From: Undaria pinnatifida
Lineage: Eukaryota > Sar > Phaeophyceae > Laminariales > Alariaceae
DNA: 64,000 bases
Direction: 5' to 3'
Assembly: GCA_012845835.1 (NCBI GenBank)
Contig: JABAKD010000013.1
Span: 3,395,128 to 3,459,127, forward strand
In this document: in pieces, positions 1 to 11,030 of the stretch
Numbering within the stretch: the first letter of the stretch is position 1
How the letters are laid out: each line of letters begins with the position of its first letter
The notes under the pieces: model-generated
Seen by the model: only the letters and a program-made list of their open reading frames with translations
The model's database searches: none
Told to the model about the DNA's origin: nothing
Position numbers and translations under genes: made by a program

Positions 1-814
1 GTTTCGATTTGTGTTTATTGTCCCGATCGGTGGACCACCACATAGCCCTCGGCCACTAAGAAAGCGTAAAAACTACCCCCCAAGATCGGGGCGGCCACAT
101 CGCTAGGTCTGCGGCAGTATGGAATTGATGAGTCCTTGGCAACGGAGAAGCTACAGAGCCAAATTCTGTAAGTCAAGTGCAACATGGAGTAGATGGCCGA
201 TGTGCTACACAAGCAACTCGTGTTATAAGTTGGTCTAATACAGGGTAGGGGATTGCTACGAAAAGATGGTATTAAAGCTGAAGATCGCGTTGAAAAGCAG
301 GGAAGTTGAGGATTGTCTTGGAAACTCGCCGACAGAACCCAGAGACTGGAATCTCTTGGAGCGGCCACCTCAACATATGGCGACGCTGACCCCATGTAGT
401 CTTCTACGCGCAATGCTGCACTAGAAGCTATCGCTATTCTAGTTGGTTCGTGATCCCGAATCCCCTTAAATGTCTTGATTGCGCCTGCCAGTAAACGGCG
501 CCAGTGTATGTGATCATACCTCCTACGTACTGTATATACGTCCAAATCACACATCATATTCCCTGACGAAAAGACATGAAAACGCCGTTCCGGAAAGAGA
601 AACAGGAGAGAGCACAGATATATGAAGGTCGTCTCCTCATCGCCAAAAAGTCCGTACATTGTTATCTTGTTATGTATCATCCGCTTTTTCCCGTACCGAG
701 GCTTGCAACCACCCCCGGCAAGACCGTACTGAACCCTGATTGTGATGGGAAATGAACCGAAAAGGAGATTTGTTTCCGTCGAATCCAGTACACTGCAGTG
801 ATGATAGAATCCAG
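1..814. other. No supported gene (1-814)
   Basis: No recognisable gene. A 221-codon open frame runs on the minus strand (15-680), but its product has no domain I recognise and its composition looks arbitrary. The plus strand near 160-250 carries a stop-broken stretch faintly like the end of a copia-type polyprotein, too weak to call. Confidence 0.4.
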
Positions 815-1127
815 TTTTTTTTTTTTTTTTTTTTGCACACTTTCACTTTCCAGCTTCTGGACAAGCCGTGGTCACAGGTGTCATCCCTTCTCCTCCCCGG
901 TTCTTGCCTTCAATTTTTATCGCGCATAAGGTTCAGCAATCCCACTGCTCGTCGATTGTTCATCGGGTGTTGCTAACTCACGCTCTCGCGCTTTCCGCAA
1001 GTCAATTTGTCCACAAGAAAAAAAGTCCCAACGAATTTATACGAGTATGCACTCGGCGGGGCTCGAACTCACGAAACTGACCTATACCAGGCTCGAGGAT
1101 AACCTGATACTCCACCGGGGCGACCGG
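815..1127 (-). mobile_element. SINE with tRNA-like head and poly(A) tail, copy 1
   Basis: Read on the minus strand, the unit starts near 1127 with a tRNA-like head: an A-box-like stretch and a B-box-like GAGTTCGAGCC close to 1057. A body of about 220 bp follows, ending in a run of 20 A (815-834 on the plus strand as T). Two further copies of the body occur at 16911-17490 and 54896-55212, all in the same orientation. Head, body and A-tail together define a tRNA-derived SINE, which is moved by the machinery of a partner LINE. The 5' limit is estimated. No target-site duplication was clear at this copy. Confidence 0.75.
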
Positions 1128-3211
1128 TCTATATACTGGCCGCTGACACAATACAATATCTGCTGACTGGGGCTACCAACTCGTAGCCTGAAGGTTTGTG
1201 GAGTAGTACGCGCTTCGGAGACGTCACAAAACCGAATACGATTAATGGTAGATTAGTTGCACCAAGTGAAGCGAGCTGAAACCGGAGCGTGAAAGTTTAA
1301 TATCTTTCGGCGCCGGTTCGACTGCCATCTCGCGGTATTCGCCTGGTTGAACTACGAGCATGAGCTGTCAAAACACCATTGGGACTCCTCTCAGAATGTT
1401 GTTACGAAACCTGTACGTCACGAATGATAAGTAGGGTGTAGAAGATCACACAAGCAGAGGCACCTTTGAAACAGTTGAAATGGTAGCGGTGGTGGTAACT
1501 ACATATTGCTCGGTGCACGTTCGGGCGGCAGTCAAATGTAATCGAAGACCACAACAATATGCAGGTTCTGCGCGGTGCCAGTGATAGAACATGACGGTTA
1601 ATGGAAGTCAAAAGTAGGGAGCCACGATACATAAGGTTTTCAGAAAGGGGGTTTGCGGCATGGTCGGTTAAAGGGATGATCACCGCGGTAAGCATCACGG
1701 CAACAATTAACCCTCGGAGCATGACGATGAGATACGGCAAGATACTGTGATGTTCGCTCGTGGTGTAAGAATATGGAAACTGTTTGACAACGAAGTATAT
1801 CCATCTAGACAACCCTCAATCTCCAAAGGACAACGAATGCCGGCCTCCACTAACACTGGATCAGATGCTGCTGAAGCATGAAACCACTGAAATCGTCTGA
1901 TCTTCCATCGATGGCAGCATGGCGTTTCACGCTCGTTATTGTAACGATCATATACACAGCTGTGACCACGCTGGTGACACGAATTGAGCACAAGTAAATA
2001 TTAGATCACAGCGTATGCTTTGCGGATTTCTTCCTCCCGTATGGAAGCGCAGTCTGCCTCACCTGTCCCGACACAACTGCCAACGGCTTTCTGGAAATCC
2101 ATCGAACACGATGGTTCTGCTCCGGCTTATCATGGGCGTCCGCAGAATGTACCGAGGCAGGCATGATCTCCGTGCGCCCTTGACGCGAAGTGGACGATGC
2201 CATATGGAACGAGAGCCCCACGGATGAACAATCATCAACCGAGCACACGCAACACGTTGTATCCATAAGGGGACCCTAGGCCGTATGTGATCGCCCTGTG
2301 AAAACGCATCTGAGTCCTAGCCAAGCCGAAGGCGATATCGACGGTTCGCGCTCCGCCTGTCCTTGGAAATATCGTATCGAATAAACGTTCGTTTGTTTTT
2401 TTGGTACGTCAAGTGGGGTAAATTGGCCTCGCGATGCGATGGTGTTCTCTCACACGTATCGATGTCGCCAACTTTGCTTGGCCCTTCGATCTGATTTAAC
2501 CACAGTGCATCCGCGGTCGTGAAGAATCGCAGCAGTCTTGCATGGAGACGCCTGCTACGATAAGAGATAACACTGTTGGGCGAAAGTATTTCTGGATGAT
2601 GGGGCCCCTTAACGCTTCCACCACTGAAAACCCGTTTTCGGGGACAAAATTACTTGGACTTAGTATAGGGAGGGGTTTGTGGGGCTCCGAAGGGGTTGTT
2701 ACCCAAAAAATGTCGTTCGTTGTTTTCCAGCATTCTTCGTGTGTGTAGCTATTATCTAGAGCATGCATGGTGAGCTGCTTCATCGGGTTGTGTTTTGCGT
2801 TTCCATTTTCCTCAAAGCAGTTTTTGTGTGTGTGGCGTATAGTCTAGAGCTCCCGAGGTGGCGAGCCCCACAAGAGGAGTGGTGTGTGCACCTCTGCTAG
2901 GGAGATCCAATCTTGCGCTCTTAGCAGGATGAAGTATAAAACAAAACGGGGGGCACAAAGGCACCCGCCTTTGTTCAACAGGGTTTGACCCAACAACAAA
3001 AAGCACCCGCCTTTGTTCAAAAGCGTTCGACTCAAGTTTATTTTGTTGGCTGGTCTTACCGGGCATACAGAGCCTCAATCGAACACAGTCGTAGCGTAGG
3101 AGAGCTCTCGCCTGAAGGGTAGCGATGCTTTCCTTTTGTTGTGTACGATTTATTCATGTTAACAGTGGATCTCCGTAATAGCGCAGCATGTGTCCGCGAC
3201 TGACCGTATGA
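1128..3211. other. No supported gene (1128-3211)
   Basis: Only short open frames with no recognisable product, apart from one copy of a dispersed repeat at 2588-2706. Part of 2900-3200 may be the upstream region of the FNIP-like gene that starts at 3212. It contains a short direct repeat (cacccgcctttgttcaa at about 2964 and 3005). Confidence 0.4.
2588..2706 (+). repeat. Dispersed GGGGACAAATTACTTG repeat, copy 1
   Basis: A unit of about 85-110 bp with the conserved core ggggacaaaattacttgg, then ttagtatagggaggg, then a run like ggggctccgaaggggtt. The same unit recurs at 20060-20160, 20275-20362 and twice in 32410-32610 on this strand, and on the other strand at 17718-17858 and 28320-28436. Shorter traces lie near 15865, 48745, 50420, 50555 and 54630. 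No protein or RNA function is evident. Confidence 0.7.
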
Positions 3212-4510
3212 ATGTCTTCCCGTGCACCTGGCTCTCGGTGTTGTCCCGGGTACACCCAGGTAGAGGCTAGGGCACAACAACTCAACACCACCGAACTTTC
3301 TCCGGAGATGGCCGAGACAATGGAGGGTTCTTTGGGCGTACAACTCAAGCAAGAACGGGCTTTGCGGGTGGTTGAGATGGCGGCCATTTCTGGCTTTGTG
3401 GAAGACCATCGGAATTTGCAGGGATCGTGTCTCGCTCTTTGCAACTTGTGTCGCGAATGTGCCCCATGGCGGTGCTTGAGGGTGGCACGTGGGTTACCGT
3501 CCACACTCTTGGCGGTTTTCTGGCCAGACCTCATTTGCGTGGAGGCCGAGGGTGCTTCTAGAGTACTGCCTCCAAGGAGGGTGCTGAAGGTGGACTGGAC
3601 GCGCGAAGATTATCGGGGGATGAAGTCAAAACCAGTGGTGTGCGAACCGGTGGAGGGACAGGTGGAAGAGGTCAAGCGGAATGAAAATACGGAGGGGCAG
3701 GAAGAGGAGGAGGAGAATGTCAAGCGTTCATATTTGACCCCTGGTAATATCGACCTGAACAAGGTTCGATGGCCTGAAGGCGTAACGGAGATTAACTTAT
3801 GCAGTTTTAATCGCGCTGTGGAGCATGTCATGTGGCCGGATGGCCTGGAGGTACTGTCGTTTCACAAGCGTTCCCCCACTGCTTCTGACTGTGGGCCAGA
3901 CTGTTGTTTCAACCAGCCCCTCGACGGGGTGACCTTTCCAGCTGGTTTGCGGGAGCTTTTCCTCGGCTCCGACTTCAACCAGCGCATCGACCGCGTCGCT
4001 TGGCCAGAGGGGCTGGAGCTCCTGTCCATGCCCGGTTTCAACAAACCTATTCAGGACGTCCAGTGGCCCTCGGGGCTGAAAACGCTGGAGTTTAGTATGC
4101 CCAATCAGTTCGAGTATCGGCAGTCCCTAAATGGCATATTATGGGAAATGCAACAAGAGGGCTTCAACCAGCCCCTGGGCGCGTCCTTGCCTGCGAGTCT
4201 TGAGACCCTCTTGCTTTCCGACAATTTTAAGCAATCCCTACGTGATGTTGCGTGGCCGAGTGGGTTGGCCGTATTGGGGCTGGGTATAGGGGTATCTAAG
4301 GAGTCGATCGAGGGGGTTGAGTGGCCCCCGAGTCTGCGAAAATTGGTGTCTTCCAGCGAAGCGTACGATGCTGTACAAGCCCCGGCCGGCTGTAGAGCGG
4401 TCGCCACCCATCCGTTTTTTGGTGATCCTATTGGTTATGGCGATTTCGACTTCGACATGTACGCAGATTTGATAGGTGACCGGGATGTGGATGGACCTGA
4501 CGACTATTAA
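3212..4510 (+). CDS. FNIP/LRR-like repeat protein
   Basis: An intact 432-codon frame. The C-terminal half (about residues 175-400) is a run of degenerate 22-27-residue repeats with the pattern FN.P(L/I)..V.WP.(G/S)L..L.(L/F), for example FNQPLDGVTFPAGLRELFLG and FNKPIQDVQWPSGLKTLEF. This resembles the FNIP repeat of Dictyostelium and related leucine-rich repeats abundant in brown algae, which are thought to form a curved solenoid for protein binding. The first 170 residues have no recognised fold and end in an acidic stretch (EGQEEEEENVKR, about 165-176). The C-terminus is rich in D and Y (GDFDFDMYADLIGD). No signal peptide or membrane segment is visible. ATG at 3212 gives the full frame and no intron is needed. 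The binding partner cannot be inferred. The family is clear; the role is not. Confidence 0.85.
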   Translation: MSSRAPGSRCCPGYTQVEARAQQLNTTELSPEMAETMEGSLGVQLKQERALRVVEMAAISGFVEDHRNLQGSCLALCNLCRECAPWRCLRVARGLPSTLLAVFWPDLICVEAEGASRVLPPRRVLKVDWTREDYRGMKSKPVVCEPVEGQVEEVKRNENTEGQEEEEENVKRSYLTPGNIDLNKVRWPEGVTEINLCSFNRAVEHVMWPDGLEVLSFHKRSPTASDCGPDCCFNQPLDGVTFPAGLRELFLGSDFNQRIDRVAWPEGLELLSMPGFNKPIQDVQWPSGLKTLEFSMPNQFEYRQSLNGILWEMQQEGFNQPLGASLPASLETLLLSDNFKQSLRDVAWPSGLAVLGLGIGVSKESIEGVEWPPSLRKLVSSSEAYDAVQAPAGCRAVATHPFFGDPIGYGDFDFDMYADLIGDRDVDGPDDY

Positions 4511-5045
4511 TACCAATACGGCCTTGACTACGATAGCGCTGGAAGCGATTTCTCGTTGTAAAAGTTGCGGTACTGGACGAAGCAAAGAGGCAAACGTGTC
4601 TGTGCTGCTTGTGTGCGTGTCGGCTGATAGCTCGGTGAAGGTGACTCTTTCTGAATCTTGAGAGGGTGGCACGAAAACTCCCACCTTGCAGTCGTGGACG
4701 GTGCTCAAGTAGTTCCATGTTGTGCGCGCGCCGTGAGTCAGTGCTTCAATGCTCATCTCCGACGAAAGCGCGACTTCGGGGTGAGCTTGCCGTGCGTTTT
4801 AGAGAGTGTTTTTTTTCGTGTAGGAGCCGCGTTTGTTCAACGTACGAGCTTCAGGGGCTTGGATATATCGAGCAGCAGTCGCCGATTGCTTTCCCCCCCT
4901 TCCTTGGGTACAGTGGCGGGCGGGTGTGGACGTCGATGAAGACAAACCTGTCCAAGTACACCTGCTGCTTTTCATACTTCCGCTGGCCTGAAGAGGCTCC
5001 CACGTTCCCCTCTTACGGTGAGCGGGCGACGCGGTATGGTACAGC
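4511..5045. other. Downstream flank of the FNIP-like gene
   Basis: About 530 bp without a supported gene. It probably includes the 3' untranslated region of the gene ending at 4510. No clear polyadenylation signal was identified. Confidence 0.35.
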
Positions 5046-5350
5046 ACGATGCTGAATGGTGTTGCCAAGCAATATTGATGGTACCGTACGGTAATTCGGA
5101 TGTTCCTGTACGGTAATTCATGTTACGGAACGGTACTGCAGATACCGTATGGTACTGATTATACCGTAGGGTAGTGGTGACACCGTACGGTACTACTATA
5201 GGTCCCGTGCAGTACTGATGATACCGTACGGTACTACGGATGATGCCTTACCGCACTTCTGATGTCACCGTACAGCACTCATGGTACGGTACAGTACTGA
5301 TGGTACGGTACGATACTGATGGTACCATACGATACTGATAATACCGTGCG
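5046..5350. repeat. Degenerate TACCGTACGGTAC tandem repeat
   Basis: About fifteen imperfect units of roughly 20 bp built on the palindrome taccgtacggta, separated by spacers such as ctgatga. Each unit could pair with itself or with its neighbours. The tract lies between the FNIP-like gene and the flavin-monooxygenase remnant. Confidence 0.85.
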
Positions 5351-5798
5351 ATGCTGATGTTTCTGATTTTGTAGTTTATGTGCATGTTTCTTGATGTTTC
5401 CGGCTTGGCGGTTGCACCGACGTGCACGAATTACCATCTGTCATGCACTAGTCGCGCGCACCCGTGGTTCCTTGCTGGCCACCCCGAACACGGCATCGTC
5501 GTGCTTGCCGTCGCCCTAGGACAGAGACTCACGACAGTCCTCTCGTGCCCCTCAATCATGGTTTCGACACTGCGCTGCGAGTCTAGAGGAATTTTCGAGC
5601 GCAAACAAAATGCAGTACGTAGAACCTGCCTGTTTTTCTTGCTGTAGCAAGCAGAAGCTCGCTTACGACAGCTTTGCCAACACTCGTCTTCCCGATATTG
5701 TCACTGCGCGTCCCTCTTGTTCTTTGTTTCCCCCTTCACGTGCGCACTATGTACGATGCTTGCTGCTGTGTCTTCCCTTTGACAACTCTGTGGTTGGT

Positions 5799-6185
5799 GT
5801 GAGCGAAGCTCAAGTAAGGCAGCACCTCGAGGGCTACGCTATGCACTTCGACCTCGTCCGCTACGTGCGGTTGGCCACAAGGTGACAAAGGTGACACAGT
5901 CCGCGTCCGGCAAATGGAAGGTGGCCTTCGTCTCAAACTCTGGAGCTGGTGACGGAAGCGCCGAGCAAGCTCAGGCGAAGACAGAAGTGTTCAACGAGTG
6001 CATCATTGCGTCAGGACTTTATGTAAGACCGTACTTTTCTCCACCATGGAACGTCATTGGGATCACGGACGCGGTTGAGACCGGATGGGCTACGCACAGC
6101 AGTCTGTACCGGGACCCCGACGGACATTCTGGAAAATCGGTTTTCGTGGGTGGCTGCGCATTCAGCGGTGCAGAGATCGCTTGTG
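5799..6185 (+). pseudogene. Flavin-containing monooxygenase-like fragment, frameshifted
   Basis: Two adjoining frames together read like the middle of a class B flavin monooxygenase, an NADPH- and FAD-dependent oxygenase. The first (from about 5799) gives AQVRQHLEGYAMHFDLVRY, matching the helix before the second strand set. The next frame gives SGKWKVAF, then IASGLYVRPYF (like the family's (A/C)(S/T)G.Y..P), then THSSLYRDPDGHSGKSVFV and GGCAFSGAEIA, which aligns with the second Rossmann motif G.G.SG.(D/E)IA. The frames join near 5880, where one base appears to be missing. A plausible donor follows at 6186 (GTGAGG). The N-terminal FAD motif and the C-terminal half were not found nearby, so this is a relic or a broken internal exon. 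Similarity is judged by eye. Confidence 0.6.
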
Positions 6186-6196
6186 GTGAGGGTTGA

Positions 6197-6819
6197 GGGG
6201 GTACGAGGTATTTTCCATTGTGTACGATACACACGCCTCGTATATGGGTCTATTGTGGGGATGAGATAGGGACGCGGCCTACTAGTTATTACAAGGTTAC
6301 CGCTGTGGTTGTATAGAGAATGACATTTCGTGCCCGCAATGTGGACCCTGTTGACCCTGGTACAAGCTAGTACACTATAATAGTTCCAAGGGGAGTCGCC
6401 GACCTATATCCTCAATGAGGACACACAGACCCAGTAATACGCGCGATCGGAGTGTCACACACAGCTTGCAAAGATGAGCTTCGACGAATTTTGGATCTCA
6501 CAGCTTTCTGGAGTGTATTTTTATGTTTTATACATCGAGTCAATAGTCTAGACTATATTATAGTCTAGTCTACATGTATTATTATTATTTATACCCTCCG
6601 ACGTTATATAGCGTAGATTCCGTTCCGATGTAAATCGAGTATCCTTCCATAAAGCAGCAGTAGTGCCGTATATGAAGTCGAATGATCCCACCATAATGCA
6701 GTGGTATCTTCCGCCAACCATTTGCCCATTTTTTCCTTTCCCCACATCTTCTCCTTTTATCTACTAGACTATATCATTTCCGTATAGACTAGACTATATG
6801 TTTTAGCTGAGAGTTTACC
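6197..6819. other. No gene; one half-copy of an inverted-repeat element
   Basis: No coding frame is supported. The part from about 6385 to 6540 is a half-copy of the dispersed inverted-repeat family described at 17923-18325. Beyond it lie AT-rich stretches with repeats of tagactatat. Confidence 0.5.
6385..6540 (+). repeat. Inverted-repeat element, right half-copy
   Basis: The inner block (gagtcgccgacctatatcc) is followed by the conserved core cagcttgcaaagatgag and the outer end ctcacagct. Nearly the same 150 bp recurs at 58861-59000 and, reversed, at 54785-55235, where a SINE interrupts it. Confidence 0.7.
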
Positions 6820-7330
6820 TTAATCCCCATCAGCATTGCTACCCCAGGCCAGTGGCCGTAGTGCTCCCGATTTTTCCACCCTTCCCCTCGCGGCCTGATG
6901 ATCCCTCAGAGATAGCCTATATCGATGAAATCTGCGCGAAATCGCGACCTGAGTGGTTACAGAGATGATTAGGAATAGTCGCTTCTTGCCCACGCCTTTC
7001 CGCGCTAGGAACGATGCGTCCGTCTCTCCAACGATGCTTGCCGCCACCTGATCTATCAGGTCGCTGCCTTCTTTACCGAGGCGCCCGAAGGTTTCCACCG
7101 CGAGGGTGGCGAGTTTGTAGCTGCGTTCGTCGAAGGACACCTGTCCCGGACGAGCGTACCGTAGTGGTTGCGCTTGCGCGCCTCGGAAGTGGAAGCCGCT
7201 GATCTGTTTCGATCCGCGCTTCCTGCCCGCATGTGGACCCCTGCTTGTGGGCCCGCATAGGTGACGTCAAAGAGTATCGACTTGTCGCGGTACTCCGATG
7301 CCGTAGCATCTCTTAGTCCACCTCCCTCAT
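6820..7330 (-). pseudogene. LINE-type retroelement C-terminal remnant
   Basis: Two overlapping minus-strand frames joined by a frameshift near 7140. The upstream frame gives RDKSILFDVTYAGP and then SEARKRNHY. This resembles the D-V-T and K..HY signature of the restriction-like endonuclease found after the reverse transcriptase in R2/CRE-type non-LTR elements. The next frame gives FDERSYKLATLAVETFGRLG, like the conserved (P/F)..(A/V)VE(T/S)FG.(L/W)G block at the end of many LINE ORFs, then ISVTTQVAISRR. No reverse transcriptase core was seen beside it, so this is a 5'-truncated dead copy. The endonuclease reading is an inference. Confidence 0.6.
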
Positions 7331-7650
7331 ATATTTGTCCGAGTATATTTTCGGTTGTATTCCGTCGTTTTTCCTCGGATATCCTAGATGTTTCCACCGT
7401 GTGTCTATCACACTCTCATTTCATAAGCTGTTTGTCACGCCGCATCCAGTGTTGTTTGAATACATACGCACAGCTCGGAGTCCGTCCCACACTACTGCTG
7501 CTGTTGTTGTAGCATATATGATACCACGTATGCACGAGAACAGTACGATATTGATATTTTTTTGGGATCCCTTCGTGTATCTTCAGTTTTTTTTCTTCCG
7601 TTTTGTTTTTGCAGATCCTGGATTTGTCCATCGGTCGGCTATTAGATCGT

Positions 7651-7742
7651 GAAGCTATTGCCGAAGCCATTGTCGAAGCTATTGTCCAAGCTTTTGTCCA
7701 AGCTATTGTCGAAGCTAATGTCGAAGCTATTGTTAAAGCTAG
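7651..7742 (+). repeat. 15-bp tandem repeat (gaagctattgtc)
   Basis: About six imperfect 15-bp units of the form gaagctattgtcgaa. The period is a multiple of three, so an 80-codon frame runs through it and gives alternating EAIVEAIV-like peptides. No start context or neighbouring exon supports a real protein. Confidence 0.75.
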
Positions 7743-7867
7743 TATGATACTGGTGCTGTTTCTGGCCAACGCTACGGCAGGGGGGGTTATGTTGTTTTTT
7801 TGGGACCTTTTTTGCACTGGCTCGGGGTCACTCGCGCGATTTTGACCTCCCGTTCGTTTTGCGACCT

Positions 7868-8150
7868 TGAGCTTTCGCGATGTTCAAACTTTGCAATGTG
7901 GATCCGCAATGGAATCGTAGAAAGCTACGCGCCAAAACAAATATCTTGAAACTTTTGCGATATTTGAATCCTCAGGAATGGGATATCGTAAGCTACGCGC
8001 CAAAAACAAATATATCTTGAAACTTTTTTTTCTTTAATGTTTTAAATGCGGTCAAAAAGAAAATTTGAAGTTTCAAATAAGAGATTTGTTTGGGTTCGTA
8101 GCTAACGATTCCATTGCGGATTCATATCTCTCGCGAAAAAAGCTTTCGTC
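7868..8150. mobile_element. Foldback element with about 60-bp inverted arms
   Basis: The left arm (about 7868-7960, with tccgcaatggaatcgta and agctacgcgccaaaacaaat) is inverted at 8060-8150 (cgtagctaacgattccattgc). Part of the left arm is repeated directly at 7975-8025. The ends share agctttcgcga-like sequence. This is the structure of a small non-autonomous DNA transposon. No coding capacity is present and a target-site duplication was not resolved. Confidence 0.6.
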
Positions 8151-10079
8151 TCCGTGAGGTACAGTCACTCGCGCGCGAATGCTGAAAACCCGATAGTGAA
8201 AAAACGGCGGGGGTGCCCCCCCTATCATAGCGTAGCCGTTCTGTATGATAGCTTTTCTTGCCCGATATGTGGGGTCCGTCGGCGGTCTGTCGCGGTGCTT
8301 AAATATTCGATGTTGTTCGCGTACGTTCAACTCAGAGCCTAGATCACGTTGTCTGTATACCTGCTGTGTGCTGATACGATACATGGACATAGTACAAAGA
8401 ACACGATCCTGAGGATTCTTGGTACGCGTCTCTGGTGTTTTTTTCCTTTGTCTAGAAAGCTCTTGCCTCGCCGTGACGGGGCACCGCCGCATGGGGGCGG
8501 GCGAGGGGTGCCGCTTATTCCTTAGTTTTTATAAGTTAGCAAGTGTTGAATGCTATCCACACACACAATCTGGCATATACAAGCACGCGCAATATAGAAC
8601 CCACTCCCGACGTGCAGACCTGACCAATCGTAGTTTAACCCTCAAGGGAGGGTGGCCGGGTTCATCTTTCAACTCGCCGACTTATACTACCCAGTACCAG
8701 ACCCCTAGTTTAACACACCCTGACGTAGAGTCCCGTACTCTAAAGAGTTTCTTCCTGCCTCTCTCAACCCTTAGCTGCCCCTGTCTCTCCACTTCAACCA
8801 ACTGAACCCCCACCTAGTTCCTGAATATTTTCCCCATCCCTCTCTTTCCCATCCTCCGAACGATTCAGCACGAGTACCTCTCGCCACAGATGTCCTTCGT
8901 TCTCAACGTTTCACTTTGTGTTGCTCCTGAGCGAAACTGACACTATTATTAAAAAGAGTGTCGGATGTTTTACTCACACTATCTTGCATGTATAGTCACA
9001 CCCGATATTTACTGCCACTTCCTGCTATTGACCCTACCGCAGTTAAACTCCACGTTAAACACAGTATCTTCATTTTCTGTGAACTATCAGACCATTATAC
9101 ACGCCATACCTCCCGAACAACCCCCAAACGCTCACATTGACAGTTGCTCCTTACTCCATCCCCTCCCCCCTATTGATCCATTGTCCTGGCGATTTCTTCC
9201 GGCCACTGCATTGGAGGATACAACATTTGAGCCTTATCCTCCTCTTCTCTTATCCTTACGTTGCACATCATGGCAGCTCGTCGGTCTTCCACCTCCTCTG
9301 ACGTTGTGCCGCAAGACCCCAGCCCTTGGAATCCGAATTTGAAGCGAACTCCCCCGGTACCATTCCTTGTCTACCCACTATAAGTCCCTTAGTGACGCCG
9401 TGGCCTGGCTACTAGTCGACATCTTCCACACCTATCCCCGCCCGCGTGTATAGCAAGACGAACACCTCGGTTCCAATTTAAGATACAACAACGTCAGCGC
9501 AAGCATCACCTCAAAGCCCACCAATGTCGCCCCTCGAGATTGGGAAACAGACGGCAGCATGCCCTGTCCCAGTTGAAAAAACTTGCACCTAACACCGGTT
9601 TTTAAGGTGATACCACGTCTCCACCCTTATTTTGAGGATCTGCTTTGATCCCCTAAAAAAACGTTCACGACACGATCAGCGCACCTCCGCAAGCCAGGCG
9701 CTGACACCTGTACCATAATAGTACAAAAAAAAGAAACATCTCCCCTCGTTGAAAAATGCATATTTGCGGGTTTTCCGTCGTCGTATGCAAACACCTCCAA
9801 CGGACTGCCTTCAAAACAACTCAACGAATTTGCTAGCACATCAACCAGATCACTTTAAACCCGTTCGCCCCCCTCCAAAACAATCGACAAGCCCTGTTTT
9901 GGCATAGCCCATGATATAGGACGCCGAATCCGTTGAGGTTCACTTTTTAGTGCACTCTTACTCGCATTGCCCCTGCCTTCACGGATTTCGCGATGAAGCG
10001 ATTCATCGGCGCAACTCTATACCCCCACACGGCGATAAAAATGGCGTACACCGCGACCGATTTCCCTTGTACTGCCTAC
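8151..10079. other. No supported gene (8151-10079)
   Basis: Several short frames on both strands have no recognisable product. The part near 9600-10079 may be the decayed downstream end of the DIRS-like remnant described next, but the frames are too broken to say. Confidence 0.4.
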
Positions 10080-11030
10080 GCTTTATTTCCACGAGAAAAG
10101 GGCAGATATATGCGCAAGATGCTTCGCGATTTATCTCGAGCTACCGCATCCTCTCCTAACAGTCCTATGCCCAAGTATACGCTTTTCCATGTACAGCCAC
10201 TAGAAGCGTCATTGCGTCCACAGACGCCAGGCGGCCTCATAAGTGACTTTAGTCGAAGGAGTAACTCCGGCCATCGACAATAAGCCTGCAAGATTCCCGA
10301 ACTCGTCGTCCCACCACTCTTCCCCAAACGTGTCTCCTGCCAACGAACGCGCCGGTAAAAAAAGGGAAGATAATCGCGAATTAATCGTTTCCGGGGGCCA
10401 CCTCGAAATGCCATCAGCCAACACATTTGCCACCCCCTGGAGTACTTATGCGCAGCTTCCGAACACCATCCAGCGCGCATTTCTGTCGTCCCAAAAATGC
10501 CTCATCATCAGCTGTTCTGCTCTTAGGTCACGTTTCCCTCGCACTTGTTCACCCATGTCATCGTCGACAGGTTATCGCCGAGCATCACAACGGGCGCGCC
10601 CACAATGTTTGAGCGGTCCGACTTCTGCACTCACCACATCACAGATGTGCTGTCATCACCATTGCCAGCTAAATTCTCACCCCCAGTTTATATGAAATCG
10701 CGTCAATGAACGTCTTGCACACTTGCCCCCCACGCCCCCCTCCACAGAGCTAATTTTTTTTCTCTTCACACGGTAGTTAAATTGCAGTGAGACTACACCA
10801 TACTCCCGTCTCTGCGCAAAAAAAAGCAACCGCATTTTGGGTAGCACCCGATAGAAATTGCCTACAGTTGACTGTTCTGGAACACACTGCGTAGTATGGA
10901 TAAAGAAGGATGAGCATATAGTGGGCCGTCGTCCAAATATTGCTCTCGCGTAGAGCCCATTTCCACCACTCCAAATTCGCGTGAAACTCTTGGCCTAACA
11001 ATACAATGTGCCAATCAAAACCTCAATTAT
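10080..11030 (-). pseudogene. DIRS-like (tyrosine-recombinase) retroelement remnant
   Basis: On the minus strand a frame near 11001 reads LLGQEFHANLEWWKWALRES and later TQNAVAFFCAETGVW, like the start of the RNase H region of DIRS/Ngaro-type retroelements (LG.EF...LEWW.W.L, then AVGG.C...). After a gap, a second frame (10433-10209) reads NVLADGISRWP, the usual end of RNase H, followed by GVTPSTKVTYEAAWRLWTQW, like the N-terminal core-binding part of the tyrosine recombinase. Order and spacing fit the RT-RNaseH-YR layout. Several stops and frameshifts show it is dead. The family is assigned by motif order only. Confidence 0.6.

Noticed and set aside
100-250. Copia-like polyprotein end on the plus strand (MADVLHKQL-like peptide)
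   Set aside because: Only one short motif and two stops within 20 codons; not enough for a call.
15-680. 221-codon minus-strand open frame
   Set aside because: No domain, no initiation or intron context and arbitrary composition. It could be chance in a sequence with few stops on that strand.
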